The position numbers and the translations under genes are program-made. Below are positions 41,263 to 50,091 of a stretch of 64,000 nt of DNA, piece by piece. This DNA is from WLMZ01 sp963732585 (GTDB lineage: Bacteria > Actinomycetota > Acidimicrobiia > Acidimicrobiales > Ilumatobacteraceae): the NCBI GenBank assembly GCA_963732585.1, contig CAVSZY010000005.1, positions 496,001-560,000 of the forward strand, written 5' to 3'. Numbering within the stretch: the stretch's first letter is position 1; every line of letters begins with the position of its first letter. The notes beneath the pieces were generated by a model that was not told the origin of the DNA, searched no databases, and saw nothing but the letters and a program-made list of their open reading frames with translations.

Positions 41263-42657
41263 TCACGGTGACATCGGCAGCCAGGTGTCGCCGCCGAGGA
41301 TGCGGTCGGCCTCAGCTGGTCCCCATGAGCCACGGAAGTACGGGTGCACCGAGCCCGGCGTGTCGAGCGCGGGTTGGATCACCCTCCAGGTCTGCTCGAC
41401 CACATCTTGGCGGGCGAATCGGCGCGGCAAGCCGGCCAGCGCATCATCGAGAAGGCGCTCGTAGGCGCCGCGGCGACGGCCGAGCGCGGCCGCGAAGTCG
41501 ACGGCGACATCCACACTCTGGCTGTCGAGGTGCGGGCCAGGAGTCTTGGCCTGCAACGTGAAGGTCACACCATCCTGCTTGCCGAGACGGAAACGGACCA
41601 GGTTGCGACCCGGTTGCGGGCCACCGGCCTCGTCGAACAACAGGCTCGGCGGCTCACGGAACTCGACTACAACCTCCGTGGAATTCATCGCCAACCCCTT
41701 GCCGGCGCGCACGTACCACGGCACTCCCGCCCAACGCCACGAATCGATATGCAACTTGGCGGCCACAAACGTCTCCACGGAGCTATCCGGAGCGACGCCG
41801 TCTTCGTCGCGGTAGCCGACGTATTGCCCGCGGACCATGTCGGCCGGATTGAGCGCATCCATCGCCGCGAAGACTTTGGCCTTTTCGTCCTGCAGGAAAC
41901 TGCTGTCCGGCCCGACCGGGGGCTCCATGGCGCACAACGCCAACACCTGCAAGAGGTGGTTCTGCAGCACGTCACGAATCGCGCCGACGCCGTCATAGAA
42001 ACTGCCGCGCCCCTCGACCCCGATCGTCTCGCTCATCGTGATCTGCACACTGCGCACATAGTTGCGGTTCCACACCGGCTCGAGCAGGGTGTTGGAGAAG
42101 CGGAACACCAGCAGATCCTCGACGCTCTCCTTGCCCAGGTAGTGATCGATGCGAAAGATCCGTTCCTCCGGAAACACGGTGTGCAAGGTGGTGTTCAGCT
42201 CGCGGGCACTGGCCAGATCGCGCCCAAACGGCTTCTCGACGACGATGCGCCCACGCTGATGCAACCCGACCGAGGCCAACGATTCGGCGACCATCGGGAA
42301 CATCGTTGGCGGGATCGCCATATAAAACACAGCCTGTTCGGACTTGTGTTTAGCTAGCGTCTTGGCCAGGTTCTGCCAGGTCTTCGGGTCGGCGTAGTCG
42401 CCTTGGATCAGGTCGAGCCGCCTGCATAGCGAGTCGATCGTCGCCGCAGCCGCCTCCGGTTCGGCGGCGATGATCGATTCCCTGGCGTGTTGGCGGAAAC
42501 CTTCGTCGGTCCAGTCGCTACGGGCGACACCGATCACCGGCACGTTGAGATGCCCGGAATGTTCCATTTCGTACAGCGCCGGAAACAGCTTGCGCTTGCT
42601 GAGGTCGCCGGTTGCTCCGAACAACACCAGGGCGTCGGCAACGGGTTGCGTGCTCAC
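41263..42657 (-). CDS. zwf: Glucose-6-phosphate 1-dehydrogenase
   Basis: A 464-residue enzyme that oxidises glucose 6-phosphate with NAD(P)+, the entry to the oxidative pentose phosphate path. It has the N-terminal coenzyme loop LVLFGATGDLSKRKLFPALY and the catalytic RIDHYLGKE. GTG at 42657 overlaps the gnd stop (42656-42654), so the two pathway enzymes are cotranscribed. Confidence 0.95.
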   Translation of the reverse strand: MSTQPVADALVLFGATGDLSKRKLFPALYEMEHSGHLNVPVIGVARSDWTDEGFRQHARESIIAAEPEAAAATIDSLCRRLDLIQGDYADPKTWQNLAKTLAKHKSEQAVFYMAIPPTMFPMVAESLASVGLHQRGRIVVEKPFGRDLASARELNTTLHTVFPEERIFRIDHYLGKESVEDLLVFRFSNTLLEPVWNRNYVRSVQITMSETIGVEGRGSFYDGVGAIRDVLQNHLLQVLALCAMEPPVGPDSSFLQDEKAKVFAAMDALNPADMVRGQYVGYRDEDGVAPDSSVETFVAAKLHIDSWRWAGVPWYVRAGKGLAMNSTEVVVEFREPPSLLFDEAGGPQPGRNLVRFRLGKQDGVTFTLQAKTPGPHLDSQSVDVAVDFAAALGRRRGAYERLLDDALAGLPRRFARQDVVEQTWRVIQPALDTPGSVHPYFRGSWGPAEADRILGGDTWLPMSP

Positions 42658-43676
42658 GAGTTGGTGCCCTTGCGTTCGTGATGCCCTCCGAACTGGGCGC
42701 GCATCGCCGACAACGCCTTGTCGGCAATATCGGATCGGCCGCGCGAGCTGTAGCGCTGATACAGCGCCGCCGAAAGCACTGGAGTCGGCACGCCCTCGTC
42801 GATCGCCGCGTGGATCGTCCAGCGACCCTCACCGCTATCGCTGACCTCGCCACCGAACTCGCTGAGCTGCGGATCTTCATGCAGCGCGGTGGCCGTCAGA
42901 TCGAGCAACCAACTGGCGACGACGCTGCCACGGCGCCACAGTTCGGTGATCGCCCCGAGGTCGAGCTTGTAGCGGTAGTGCTCGGGGTGCGCCAGCGGTG
43001 CCGTCTCGGCGTCCTTGTCGCGCTCCACGGCGCCAACGTTGGCCTTGGCAAGAATATTCAAACCCTCGGCATAGGAGGCCATCAGCCCATATTCGATGCC
43101 GTTGTGCACCATCTTGACGAAGTGACCGGCGCCGCTCGGACCGCAATGCAACCATCCCTGCTCGGCCGAAGATGGCTCGCCGCTCGTTCCAGGCGTGCGT
43201 TCAGCGGCGCCGACACCGGGTGCCAGCGAAGCAAAGATCGGGGCCATCTCGGCCACGGCTTGGTCGTCGCCGCCGACCATCAGGCAATAGCCGCGCTCCA
43301 GGCCAAACACGCCGCCGGAGGTACCGACGTCGAGGTAGTGGATACCGGCGTCGGCCAACGGCGCGTTGCGGGCGATGTCGTCGTGATACCAACTGTTGCC
43401 ACCATCGATGATCGTGTCGCCGGCAGCCAGCAGCGGCCGCAGCGCGGTGATCGTGCTCTCGACGAACGCCGCCGGCACCATGATCCACAGGTGCCGCGGT
43501 GCCTCCATTTTGCCGACCAGTTCCTGCAGCGAACGTGCGCCGGTGAAGCCCTCGGCCTCCATCGTCGCCACAGCCGCTTCGTTGACGTCGTAGACGACGC
43601 AATCGTGTCCATCGTGTTGCAGACGGCGCACCATATTGGCGCCCATCCGTCCTAGTCCAATCATTGCCAGTTGCAT
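42654..43676 (-). CDS. gnd: 6-phosphogluconate dehydrogenase, decarboxylating, short type
   Basis: A 340-residue enzyme converting 6-phosphogluconate to ribulose 5-phosphate. The Rossmann motif is MIGLGRMGANMVRRL; the catalytic lysine lies in GHFVKMVHNGIEYGLM. The length fits the short, often NAD-dependent GndA group. It is the first gene of the gnd-zwf operon. Its ATG at 43676 is close to the divergent gene at 43710. Confidence 0.92.
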   Translation of the reverse strand: MQLAMIGLGRMGANMVRRLQHDGHDCVVYDVNEAAVATMEAEGFTGARSLQELVGKMEAPRHLWIMVPAAFVESTITALRPLLAAGDTIIDGGNSWYHDDIARNAPLADAGIHYLDVGTSGGVFGLERGYCLMVGGDDQAVAEMAPIFASLAPGVGAAERTPGTSGEPSSAEQGWLHCGPSGAGHFVKMVHNGIEYGLMASYAEGLNILAKANVGAVERDKDAETAPLAHPEHYRYKLDLGAITELWRRGSVVASWLLDLTATALHEDPQLSEFGGEVSDSGEGRWTIHAAIDEGVPTPVLSAALYQRYSSRGRSDIADKALSAMRAQFGGHHERKGTNS

Positions 43677-43709
43677 ATAAGTAGGTTGCCAGGGTCAGCG
43701 GCGGTTACC

Positions 43710-44384
43710 GTGAATTTTGTGGAATCTCCTGGTTTCGATCCTGCGGCGATCAACGCCGATGTCGAGGACGCCGCCGCAGCTCACCAGCAGTTGTTGGCCG
43801 CCGTCAGCGAGCTGAATGACGATGTCGTCGCCCAGCCATCGTTGCTGCCGGGATGGACCGTCGGCCACGTGCTCGCCCACCTGGCCCGCAACGCCGACAG
43901 CCTGCGGGGGATGATGGAGGCCGCCGAGGCCGGTGGCGTGGCCAGCCAATATCCCGGTGGGGCCGCGCAGCGCGCCGCCGACATCGAAGCGGGTGCTTCT
44001 CGCCCGCTCGATGAGCAGGTCGGAGATCTGCGCAAGGCGATCTACCAACTCGAAGCGACCTGGGTCGGTCTGACCGCCACGGGCTGGGCAGGCACGGGGA
44101 ATGGCCTCTTCGCTGTCGTGGCGATCGCCGCCCTGCCACTGCGCCGCTTGCGCGAAACGGTGATCCATCAGCATGATCTCGGGCTTGGCTATTCCGTCGA
44201 GGATTGGCCAGATCGTTGGGTGCGGATCGAGCTTGCGGCGATGACCCAGCAGTGGTCGAGCCGCCGCCCGATGGGGGCGACGATGCTGCCCGACGCCGTG
44301 CGTACGTTGTCCGACAAGCCGCGCCTGGCCTGGTTGCTCGGCAGGCTGGCTCTCGATGGCGTGGAGCCCGCAGGAATCTTCTGA
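43710..44384 (+). CDS. Maleylpyruvate isomerase-family (DinB fold) protein
   Basis: A protein of about 224 residues with the mycothiol-dependent maleylpyruvate isomerase N-terminal domain: LPGWTVGHVLAHLARNADSL, with the metal-binding histidines in HVLAHLARN and the later VIHQHDLGLGY. Such proteins use mycothiol or act as unknown metal-dependent transferases. GTG at 43710 is chosen over the open ATG at 43671, which would overlap gnd. It overlaps the start of the CopC-CopD gene (TGATG). Confidence 0.8.
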   Translation: MNFVESPGFDPAAINADVEDAAAAHQQLLAAVSELNDDVVAQPSLLPGWTVGHVLAHLARNADSLRGMMEAAEAGGVASQYPGGAAQRAADIEAGASRPLDEQVGDLRKAIYQLEATWVGLTATGWAGTGNGLFAVVAIAALPLRRLRETVIHQHDLGLGYSVEDWPDRWVRIELAAMTQQWSSRRPMGATMLPDAVRTLSDKPRLAWLLGRLALDGVEPAGIF

Positions 44385-45979
44385 TGCGCAGGTTGAGCTG
44401 GTGGTTCCTGCTGGCCATCGCTGTGCTCGGCGTCTTTGCCGCACCGGCGTTGGCCCACGCCAACCTGGTGTCGAGCACCCCGGCGCCATCGTCGGTGCTC
44501 GAGGACAGCCCGGAGCAGATCGTGCTCGATTTCAACGAGGCGGTCTCCGCCTCGCTGTCGTCGATCGAGCTGTTCGATCAGGATTCGCAGCGCGTCGAGC
44601 TTGCAGCCCCGACGCCCGGCGCCGACGATTCGATCGTCACGGCATCCGTGCCAAAGCTGGATGACGGGCTCTATGCGGTGATCTGGCGCGTGTCCTCCGA
44701 CGATGGCCACGTGGTCGATGGCACGCTCGGTTTTCAAGTGGGCTCGCAAGCCACCGGTGTCGACGCCGACGGACTCATCGCCGGGGTCAGTGCCGACTCA
44801 GCGGGCGACAACCTGGTAGCTCGACTCGCCGGTCTGGCGCGCTTCGCCTCGCTCTTCGGTCTCATGCTGATCTTCGGTGTCTGGGGCGTGATGATGCATG
44901 GCGTCGAACCGCCGACGCGCACCCGTCAGCTGCTGTGGCTCGGAGCCGGTTTGGTGGCGCTCGGCGGGCTCTGCTCGTTCGGCCTGCTCGGTGCTCGTGC
45001 CCGCGGCCGGGGCCTGCCGGGGATGGTCAGCGCTTCCGCCTGGGACGATGTCTTCGCCACCCGAACCGGCGCGTTGCTCGTGCTCAGGGTCGCGCTGGTG
45101 ATTGCCCTGAGCGGCGTTTTGGTGCGCAGCCGAAACCCGCAGCGCCTGGCTGCATTGGTCGGCGGGCTGTTCGCCGGTCTCGTGATTACCTTTGGTGGCG
45201 GTGGCCACCCGAGCGTGCAGTCGCCCCCGTTGCTATGGGTCGCCGTCGACGCCATTCATTTGGCTGCGGCAGCGATGTGGATCGGCGGTGTACTCGTGCT
45301 CGCCCTCGGCGGAACTGAACTGCTCAACGAGGAACGGTTCGAGCCGGTCGTGCGTGCCGTTTCGCGCCTCGCCCCAGCCGCTGTAGTTGTGGTTATCGCC
45401 ACCGGCGTCACCCAGGGTTTCAAGATGTCTGGGGGGATCGGCAACCTCGGCGAGACCAGCTGGGGCAAGTCGCTGATCGCCAAATCGTTGATCGTTGTCT
45501 TGATCATCGGCCTTGGTGGACTATCGAGAGCAGCGCTGCGCCGACGTGGCCCGTCGAGCTTGCGGGCCAGCGTGTTTGGCGAAGCATTGCTCTCTGTCGC
45601 CGTCATCGGATTGGCCGCTGCGCTCACCTCGCTGCCACCTTCGGCGCCACCGCCGTCGCAGGTCTTCAACGTCGCCTTAACCCAGGCCGGCACGGTGGCC
45701 GACATCTCGCTGACGCCGGGTTCGGTCGGGCTCAACGAAGTGCATATCATCGTCACCCCGCCGGGAGGCAACCTGCGCCCGATCGTCGGTCTGAAGGCGC
45801 GAATGAGCTTGGAATCCGCCGGTGTCAGCAACGTCGAAGTGGCCCTGACTTCCAACGGCCCGAATCACTACACCGGCACGGTCACACTGCCCTTTGCCGG
45901 TGCCTGGTCGATGGACGTGATCATCGACATCGCCGAAGGACAGACCTCGCTTCTGTCGACCAGCGTGCCGATCCCGTAG
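44384..45979 (+). CDS. CopC-CopD copper protein
   Basis: A 531-residue fusion. A signal peptide (about 1-24) precedes a CopC domain at about 25-122, with His of HANL at its mature N-terminus and His in SSDDGHVVDG as candidate copper ligands. A CopD membrane domain with about eight helices follows (about 145-420), including GLARFASLFGLMLIFG and AAAMWIGGVLVLALGG. A C-terminal extracellular beta domain (about 430-525) resembles YtkA. The family is linked to copper import or periplasmic copper handling. ATG at 44384 overlaps the upstream TGA. Confidence 0.88.
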   Translation: MRRLSWWFLLAIAVLGVFAAPALAHANLVSSTPAPSSVLEDSPEQIVLDFNEAVSASLSSIELFDQDSQRVELAAPTPGADDSIVTASVPKLDDGLYAVIWRVSSDDGHVVDGTLGFQVGSQATGVDADGLIAGVSADSAGDNLVARLAGLARFASLFGLMLIFGVWGVMMHGVEPPTRTRQLLWLGAGLVALGGLCSFGLLGARARGRGLPGMVSASAWDDVFATRTGALLVLRVALVIALSGVLVRSRNPQRLAALVGGLFAGLVITFGGGGHPSVQSPPLLWVAVDAIHLAAAAMWIGGVLVLALGGTELLNEERFEPVVRAVSRLAPAAVVVVIATGVTQGFKMSGGIGNLGETSWGKSLIAKSLIVVLIIGLGGLSRAALRRRGPSSLRASVFGEALLSVAVIGLAAALTSLPPSAPPPSQVFNVALTQAGTVADISLTPGSVGLNEVHIIVTPPGGNLRPIVGLKARMSLESAGVSNVEVALTSNGPNHYTGTVTLPFAGAWSMDVIIDIAEGQTSLLSTSVPIP

Positions 45980-45991
45980 CCCGAACGCAGC

Positions 45992-47746
45992 TCAGGTGGT
46001 CAATTCAAGGGTCGAGAGCATTCGATTTTTGGCGTTGATTGGACCGTCGGCTGCTGTTTGCAATTCGTACTTGATCTCCTCGGGCAGGTCGAGCGTGCGC
46101 AGCCAACAAATGACATCGAAAACGAACTGGTCGCTCGTGGCTCGGTCACCGATCGCCAGCGCGGGTATCGGCCCGACGTCGATGTTGCGCGTCACGAGGA
46201 GTTCGGTTGCGGCGTTGGCCAACATCACCCGCCCAACGGCGGCCACCTCGAAGTCGAGCTTCCACAGGTCGGCGTCATCGAGTTCGTCGAGATCGGGAAG
46301 AGCGGCTCGCTGGGCAAGCTCTGCGCCGAGCGAAATGGTCACCGTCGCCGCCGGGCTCATCGGGATCATCCCAATGGTGAAGGCGAGAATGCTGAGAACG
46401 TTGTCGCGGGCCTTGGCAGCCTCCTCACGTTCGGCGATCACCCGAAAGGTGACCAGCGACCAGATCAACGCGCCGATCGATACTGCTTGAACGACTCGTA
46501 CCTGTGGATTGCGGCTAGACGCCATTACTGCCTCCAATATCTGCTCGCTGGCAACGTCGATGCTGCCGAGACGGGCGAGCGCGCCGTCGATCTGTAGGGC
46601 CTCGGCGAGCAACGTCGAGCCGCTCGCCCGGGACAGTGGCCACGAGTTGTTTCCTGCATGGGTGAACTGCAACATCCAGGGCATGAACAGGTCGACGCCG
46701 AGCGCACCGAGGGCCACGGGCTGCTCACGCCACAGCTGCGGCTCACGCTGATGCTCTTGGGCGAATGCGACATAGCCGTAAAGGAATGCCACGGCGTCAT
46801 GTGGACGCATCACCTTGGGCGAGCTGGCGGTGCTCAGCACCGTTGCTAACAACTCACCGTCCTGCCCGAGCTCGAAGAGCGTGGCACCGGCGGCGAGTCG
46901 CTGATTGACGAATGCTGTCGGTGCGCCGTGGACCTTGAGCATCGCGGCGAACACAATGTCGGCGGCGTGGGGGCTGTCGAAGGCGCCTGCCGTGGAGTAG
47001 GCGAATTCTCCTTGTGCATCGCGATCGATCAGCTCGCCGGCCACGGTCGCCAGGCGAACGGCGTCGAGGTTGAGCCCGCCCACCATCAAGGCGCCGACAT
47101 AGGCGGGCAGCTGGTCGAAGAATGCCGTTGGGTCGGCCGCAGCACCACGTCGGTGATGACCGAAGAGCAACCCGCCGACGATGGCCAACGTGTGTCCGAC
47201 GGCATCACGACGTTGCGGATCGGCGAACATCAGATTCGAATTGGCGGCGTGCACGAAGACCGTGCCGAGCCCGATCAAAGTGGCGTTGAGATCGTCCTCG
47301 GAGAACTCTCCAAGGAACGCCTCGACCAGCTCCGCGCGGGTGGCGACCATCGCCAGTTGACGATTGATCGCCGCGAGTTCTGCGGCGCCGAGTTCGTCGA
47401 GATTGGCTGTGCGCAGCACGGTGGCGAACTGCAGCGCATCGAGCACGGTCATCGCTGACCCGGCGGCGGCGGCGTCGAAACCGATCGTCCAACCGCGGTG
47501 ATCGCGGACAAAGCTGGACGCTCCATCGAGCGTGACGACGGTGCCATCGAGGGCCTGCGAGCGCACGATGCGATCGATGCTGGCGCGAATGTCGTTGCGC
47601 AACACGGCCACGCTGCGAGCGATGCTCGACATTGCCGCCTCGGCTGCAGGATCATCGCACTGCAGACGGCTCAAGGTCTCCACAGCGATGTCCGTGGCGC
47701 GTCGCAGGGTCAACAGAGCGAGGGGGTCGAATCCGACGTAGCTCAT
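45992..47746 (-). CDS. Large partner of the WXG100 protein; possible type VII substrate
   Basis: A 584-residue protein that I do not recognise as a named family. It is largely helical and begins MSYVGFDPLALLTLRRATD without a signal peptide. A central region (about 190-370) is rich in Gly/Ala helices. Two hydrophobic segments near residues 450-475 (AVSIGALIWSLVTFRVIA) and 485-510 (VLSILAFTIGMIPMSPAA) could insert in a membrane. The C-terminal about 80 residues are acidic. It follows a WXG100 gene by seven bases, so the two are cotranscribed; WXG100 partners of this kind are often secreted toxins or effectors of type VII secretion. No ESX core genes are in the window. The role is therefore inference. 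Confidence 0.6.
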   Translation of the reverse strand: MSYVGFDPLALLTLRRATDIAVETLSRLQCDDPAAEAAMSSIARSVAVLRNDIRASIDRIVRSQALDGTVVTLDGASSFVRDHRGWTIGFDAAAAGSAMTVLDALQFATVLRTANLDELGAAELAAINRQLAMVATRAELVEAFLGEFSEDDLNATLIGLGTVFVHAANSNLMFADPQRRDAVGHTLAIVGGLLFGHHRRGAAADPTAFFDQLPAYVGALMVGGLNLDAVRLATVAGELIDRDAQGEFAYSTAGAFDSPHAADIVFAAMLKVHGAPTAFVNQRLAAGATLFELGQDGELLATVLSTASSPKVMRPHDAVAFLYGYVAFAQEHQREPQLWREQPVALGALGVDLFMPWMLQFTHAGNNSWPLSRASGSTLLAEALQIDGALARLGSIDVASEQILEAVMASSRNPQVRVVQAVSIGALIWSLVTFRVIAEREEAAKARDNVLSILAFTIGMIPMSPAATVTISLGAELAQRAALPDLDELDDADLWKLDFEVAAVGRVMLANAATELLVTRNIDVGPIPALAIGDRATSDQFVFDVICWLRTLDLPEEIKYELQTAADGPINAKNRMLSTLELTT

Positions 47747-47753
47747 CTGCAAC

Positions 47754-48044
47754 TCAGCTACGCACGAGGAGGTCGGTGTTGAACGCAGCAAGGTCGAGTT
47801 CCTCGGCGCGCACCTCCAACTGGCGGGCACGCTGGCGGAGAACATCGGCGTTGTGATCGAGGTTGCGACGAATCGTCATCAACTCGTCGAGGCAGCGTTG
47901 TGCGGTGGGCCCGACCCACACCGTCATTCCGGCCCGGCGCGACAAATCGAGCGCCGGGCTGTTGTCGATCTGTGAGGCCAAGCGGCGCAACATCGCAGCG
48001 CGGTTGCGCAGGTGATCGCCTTCGTGATGGGAGTAGGCAGGCAC
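47754..48044 (-). CDS. WXG100-family protein
   Basis: A 96-residue helix-turn-helix protein with the defining WXG motif, WVG at residues 43-45, in TVWVGPTAQRCLDELM. Helix one (about 8-38) and helix two (about 48-85) flank it, the layout and length of EsxA/EsxB proteins exported by type VII systems. There is no signal peptide. A clear C-terminal YxxxD/E export signal is not seen, though it may lie in the partner. GTG at 48044 has a strong ribosome site (AAAGGAG). It starts the two-gene operon with the 584-residue protein. Confidence 0.75.
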   Translation of the reverse strand: MPAYSHHEGDHLRNRAAMLRRLASQIDNSPALDLSRRAGMTVWVGPTAQRCLDELMTIRRNLDHNADVLRQRARQLEVRAEELDLAAFNTDLLVRS

Positions 48045-48094
48045 GTCGGCTCCTTTCGCCGGAGTGAGTGCCTGCGTCTCGCAGCCCGTGGAAT

Positions 48095-48535
48095 TTAGAG
48101 ATCGACGACGATGACGTGATGGGGGAGTTGGGTGGTTTCGTCGACGAAACCGTCACCGACGCTGGCGAAACCGTGGCGCAGGTAGAACCCGAGGGCGGCA
48201 TCGCGGGCATTGGCCCAAACGATGTCCGCTCCCAGGTCTCGTACTCGTGCAAGGCCCGCAATCAACAACATCGAACCGAGGCCGCGGCCATGTGCCGCAG
48301 TGACGGTGGCCATGCCGCGCAGCTGCACAGCGTTGGCCTGAGGGCGATAGGCGCACCCCGTCGGCACCCAGGAGGAGACCGCCAGCAACTCGTCGTCGTC
48401 GTTGCGAATACCGAGGTGTACGGTGCCCTCGAAGTGGTCTTGGGCAAAGTCGACCCGCTTGCTCGCCGTCTCGGCGCGCAGCACGGTGAGGCGGACGGGA
48501 TAGGTCTGCTCGGTGCTCAATTCGACGACACGCAT
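48095..48535 (-). CDS. GNAT-family N-acetyltransferase
   Basis: A 146-residue acetyltransferase with the acetyl-CoA loop HGRGLGSMLL and the terminal strand DAALGFYLRHGFASVGDGF. The N-terminus resembles small-molecule GNATs (YPVRLTVLRAE). The substrate is unknown. ATG at 48535 is used. It precedes the WXG100 gene on the same strand with about 50 bases between. Confidence 0.85.
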   Translation of the reverse strand: MRVVELSTEQTYPVRLTVLRAETASKRVDFAQDHFEGTVHLGIRNDDDELLAVSSWVPTGCAYRPQANAVQLRGMATVTAAHGRGLGSMLLIAGLARVRDLGADIVWANARDAALGFYLRHGFASVGDGFVDETTQLPHHVIVVDL

Positions 48536-48614
48536 CGGTGAAATGTAGGCCAACGCTCCGTGAACGATGGCACTTGGCTCGTCCAAGGGACTCACAACAC
48601 GGCAGGCTGGAACG

Positions 48615-49445
48615 ATGAGAATTCTGGTCACCAACGACGACGGCATCGATTCCGTCGGTTTACACATCTTGGCTCGGGCGATGCGCCGTCACGGCGAGGT
48701 CGTCGTCGTCGCTCCCGACCAGGAATTCTCCGGTGCTGGCGCCGCTGTTGGCGCCTTCCACCTGATCCACCCGGAAGCCCGCCGCGCCCATGTCGAGGGC
48801 ATCGATACGGCCTGGGCGGTCAATGGCCCGCCGGCGTTGTGCGTCATGTTCTCCCGGCTCGGTGCCTTCGGCGAATCGTTCGACCTCGTTGTCTCCGGGA
48901 TCAATCCGGGGGCCAACCTCGGTCGCTCGGTGTATCACTCGGGCACTATCGGGGCTGCGCTGACGGCGCGCAACGGCGGTGTTAGCGGCGTTGCTGTCAG
49001 CCAGGCTGTGCACGGCTTCGGCGTTGAGGGCCAAGGGTGGGACGAGATGCTCATCGGTCAGCAATGGGAGAGCGCCGCGGCGGTGGCCGACGCCTTCGTC
49101 GAGGGCCTGATCGCCGACCTGCCAACCGAGCCCGTGGTCGTCAACCTCAACGTGCCCAACCTGCCCGTGGACGAGATCAAGGGATGGCGGCTGACGAGCG
49201 TTGGCCAACAGCCGCCGCGTCGCATGGCCAGCGCCAGTCTCGAACCGAAGGAGGGCCACGACGGCGGGTTCTACCTGCGCATGGTGTGGGGCGAAGAGGA
49301 AGACCTGCCGCTGGACACCGATGGTGGCGCGATCCAGGCCGGTGAGGTGACGATCAGCTACTTGGCTCGCCTCTCGGCGACCGAGCGCGACGACATGGGC
49401 AGTGCCGAGGCAACGTTGAGTGGTTTGATCACCCCGACTCGCTGA
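48615..49445 (+). CDS. surE: 5'/3'-nucleotidase SurE
   Basis: A 276-residue metal-dependent phosphatase that hydrolyses nucleoside monophosphates. The N-terminal MRILVTNDDGID holds the metal-binding Asp pair, with PDQEFSGAG, the Asn of SGINPGANLG and YHSGTIGAALTA following. ATG at 48615 gives the canonical start. Its stop is four bases from the converging thiQ-like gene. Confidence 0.93.
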   Translation: MRILVTNDDGIDSVGLHILARAMRRHGEVVVVAPDQEFSGAGAAVGAFHLIHPEARRAHVEGIDTAWAVNGPPALCVMFSRLGAFGESFDLVVSGINPGANLGRSVYHSGTIGAALTARNGGVSGVAVSQAVHGFGVEGQGWDEMLIGQQWESAAAVADAFVEGLIADLPTEPVVVNLNVPNLPVDEIKGWRLTSVGQQPPRRMASASLEPKEGHDGGFYLRMVWGEEEDLPLDTDGGAIQAGEVTISYLARLSATERDDMGSAEATLSGLITPTR

Positions 49446-49449
49446 GGGC

Positions 49450-50091
49450 TCACGCCCGCGAGTTCAGGTCGGCGAGAGCGACGACGCGGTCGGCGATCAA
49501 CGCCGCCTGCCCGACATCGTGGGTGACGACGATCGCTGTCGCCTGTGTGGCGCGCAAGATGCGCGCCAGATCGATCGCCAGTTGATCGTGGAGTTCCCGA
49601 TCGAGTCCGGTGAGTGGTTCATCGAACAAGACGATGTGCGGACGCGGCGCCAACGTGCGCGCCAGGGCCACTCGTTTGGCCTCGCCGCCGCTGAGGTCGG
49701 TGACCCGTCGCCGCTCAAAGCCGACCAGCCCGACAAGCGACAACAGTTCGCTGACGTGAGCCTTGATCGTGCGTTTATCGACCTTGGCCATCCGCAGACC
49801 GAAGCCGATGTTGGCGGCGACGTCGTAGTGCGGGAAGAGCTGGTCGTCTTGAAACAGAAACCCGACGCCGCGTCGATGAATCGGCGTGTTCGAGACGTCG
49901 ACGCCGTCGATGCACACGGTGCCGTGATCGGCGAGCACGATCCCGGCGATGGCCCGGAGCAATGTGCTCTTTCCAGAGCCAGACGGGCCGACAAGGGCGA
50001 TGATCTCGCCGCTGGCCAACTGCAGCGAGACGTCGTCGAGCACGCGCCTGCCCTCGTAGCTGACGCTGAGATGGTCGACGGAAAGGCTCAT
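49450..50091 (-). CDS. thiQ: Thiamine ABC transporter ATPase
   Basis: A 213-residue ABC ATPase, short as is usual for ThiQ. Walker A is GPSGSGKST, the Q-loop FLFQDDQLFP, the signature LSGGEAKR, Walker B IVLFDEPLTGLD and the H-loop THDVGQA. It is the fourth gene of the thiN-thiB-thiP-thiQ operon and its ATG overlaps the permease stop by four bases. Confidence 0.88.
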   Translation of the reverse strand: MSLSVDHLSVSYEGRRVLDDVSLQLASGEIIALVGPSGSGKSTLLRAIAGIVLADHGTVCIDGVDVSNTPIHRRGVGFLFQDDQLFPHYDVAANIGFGLRMAKVDKRTIKAHVSELLSLVGLVGFERRRVTDLSGGEAKRVALARTLAPRPHIVLFDEPLTGLDRELHDQLAIDLARILRATQATAIVVTHDVGQAALIADRVVALADLNSRA

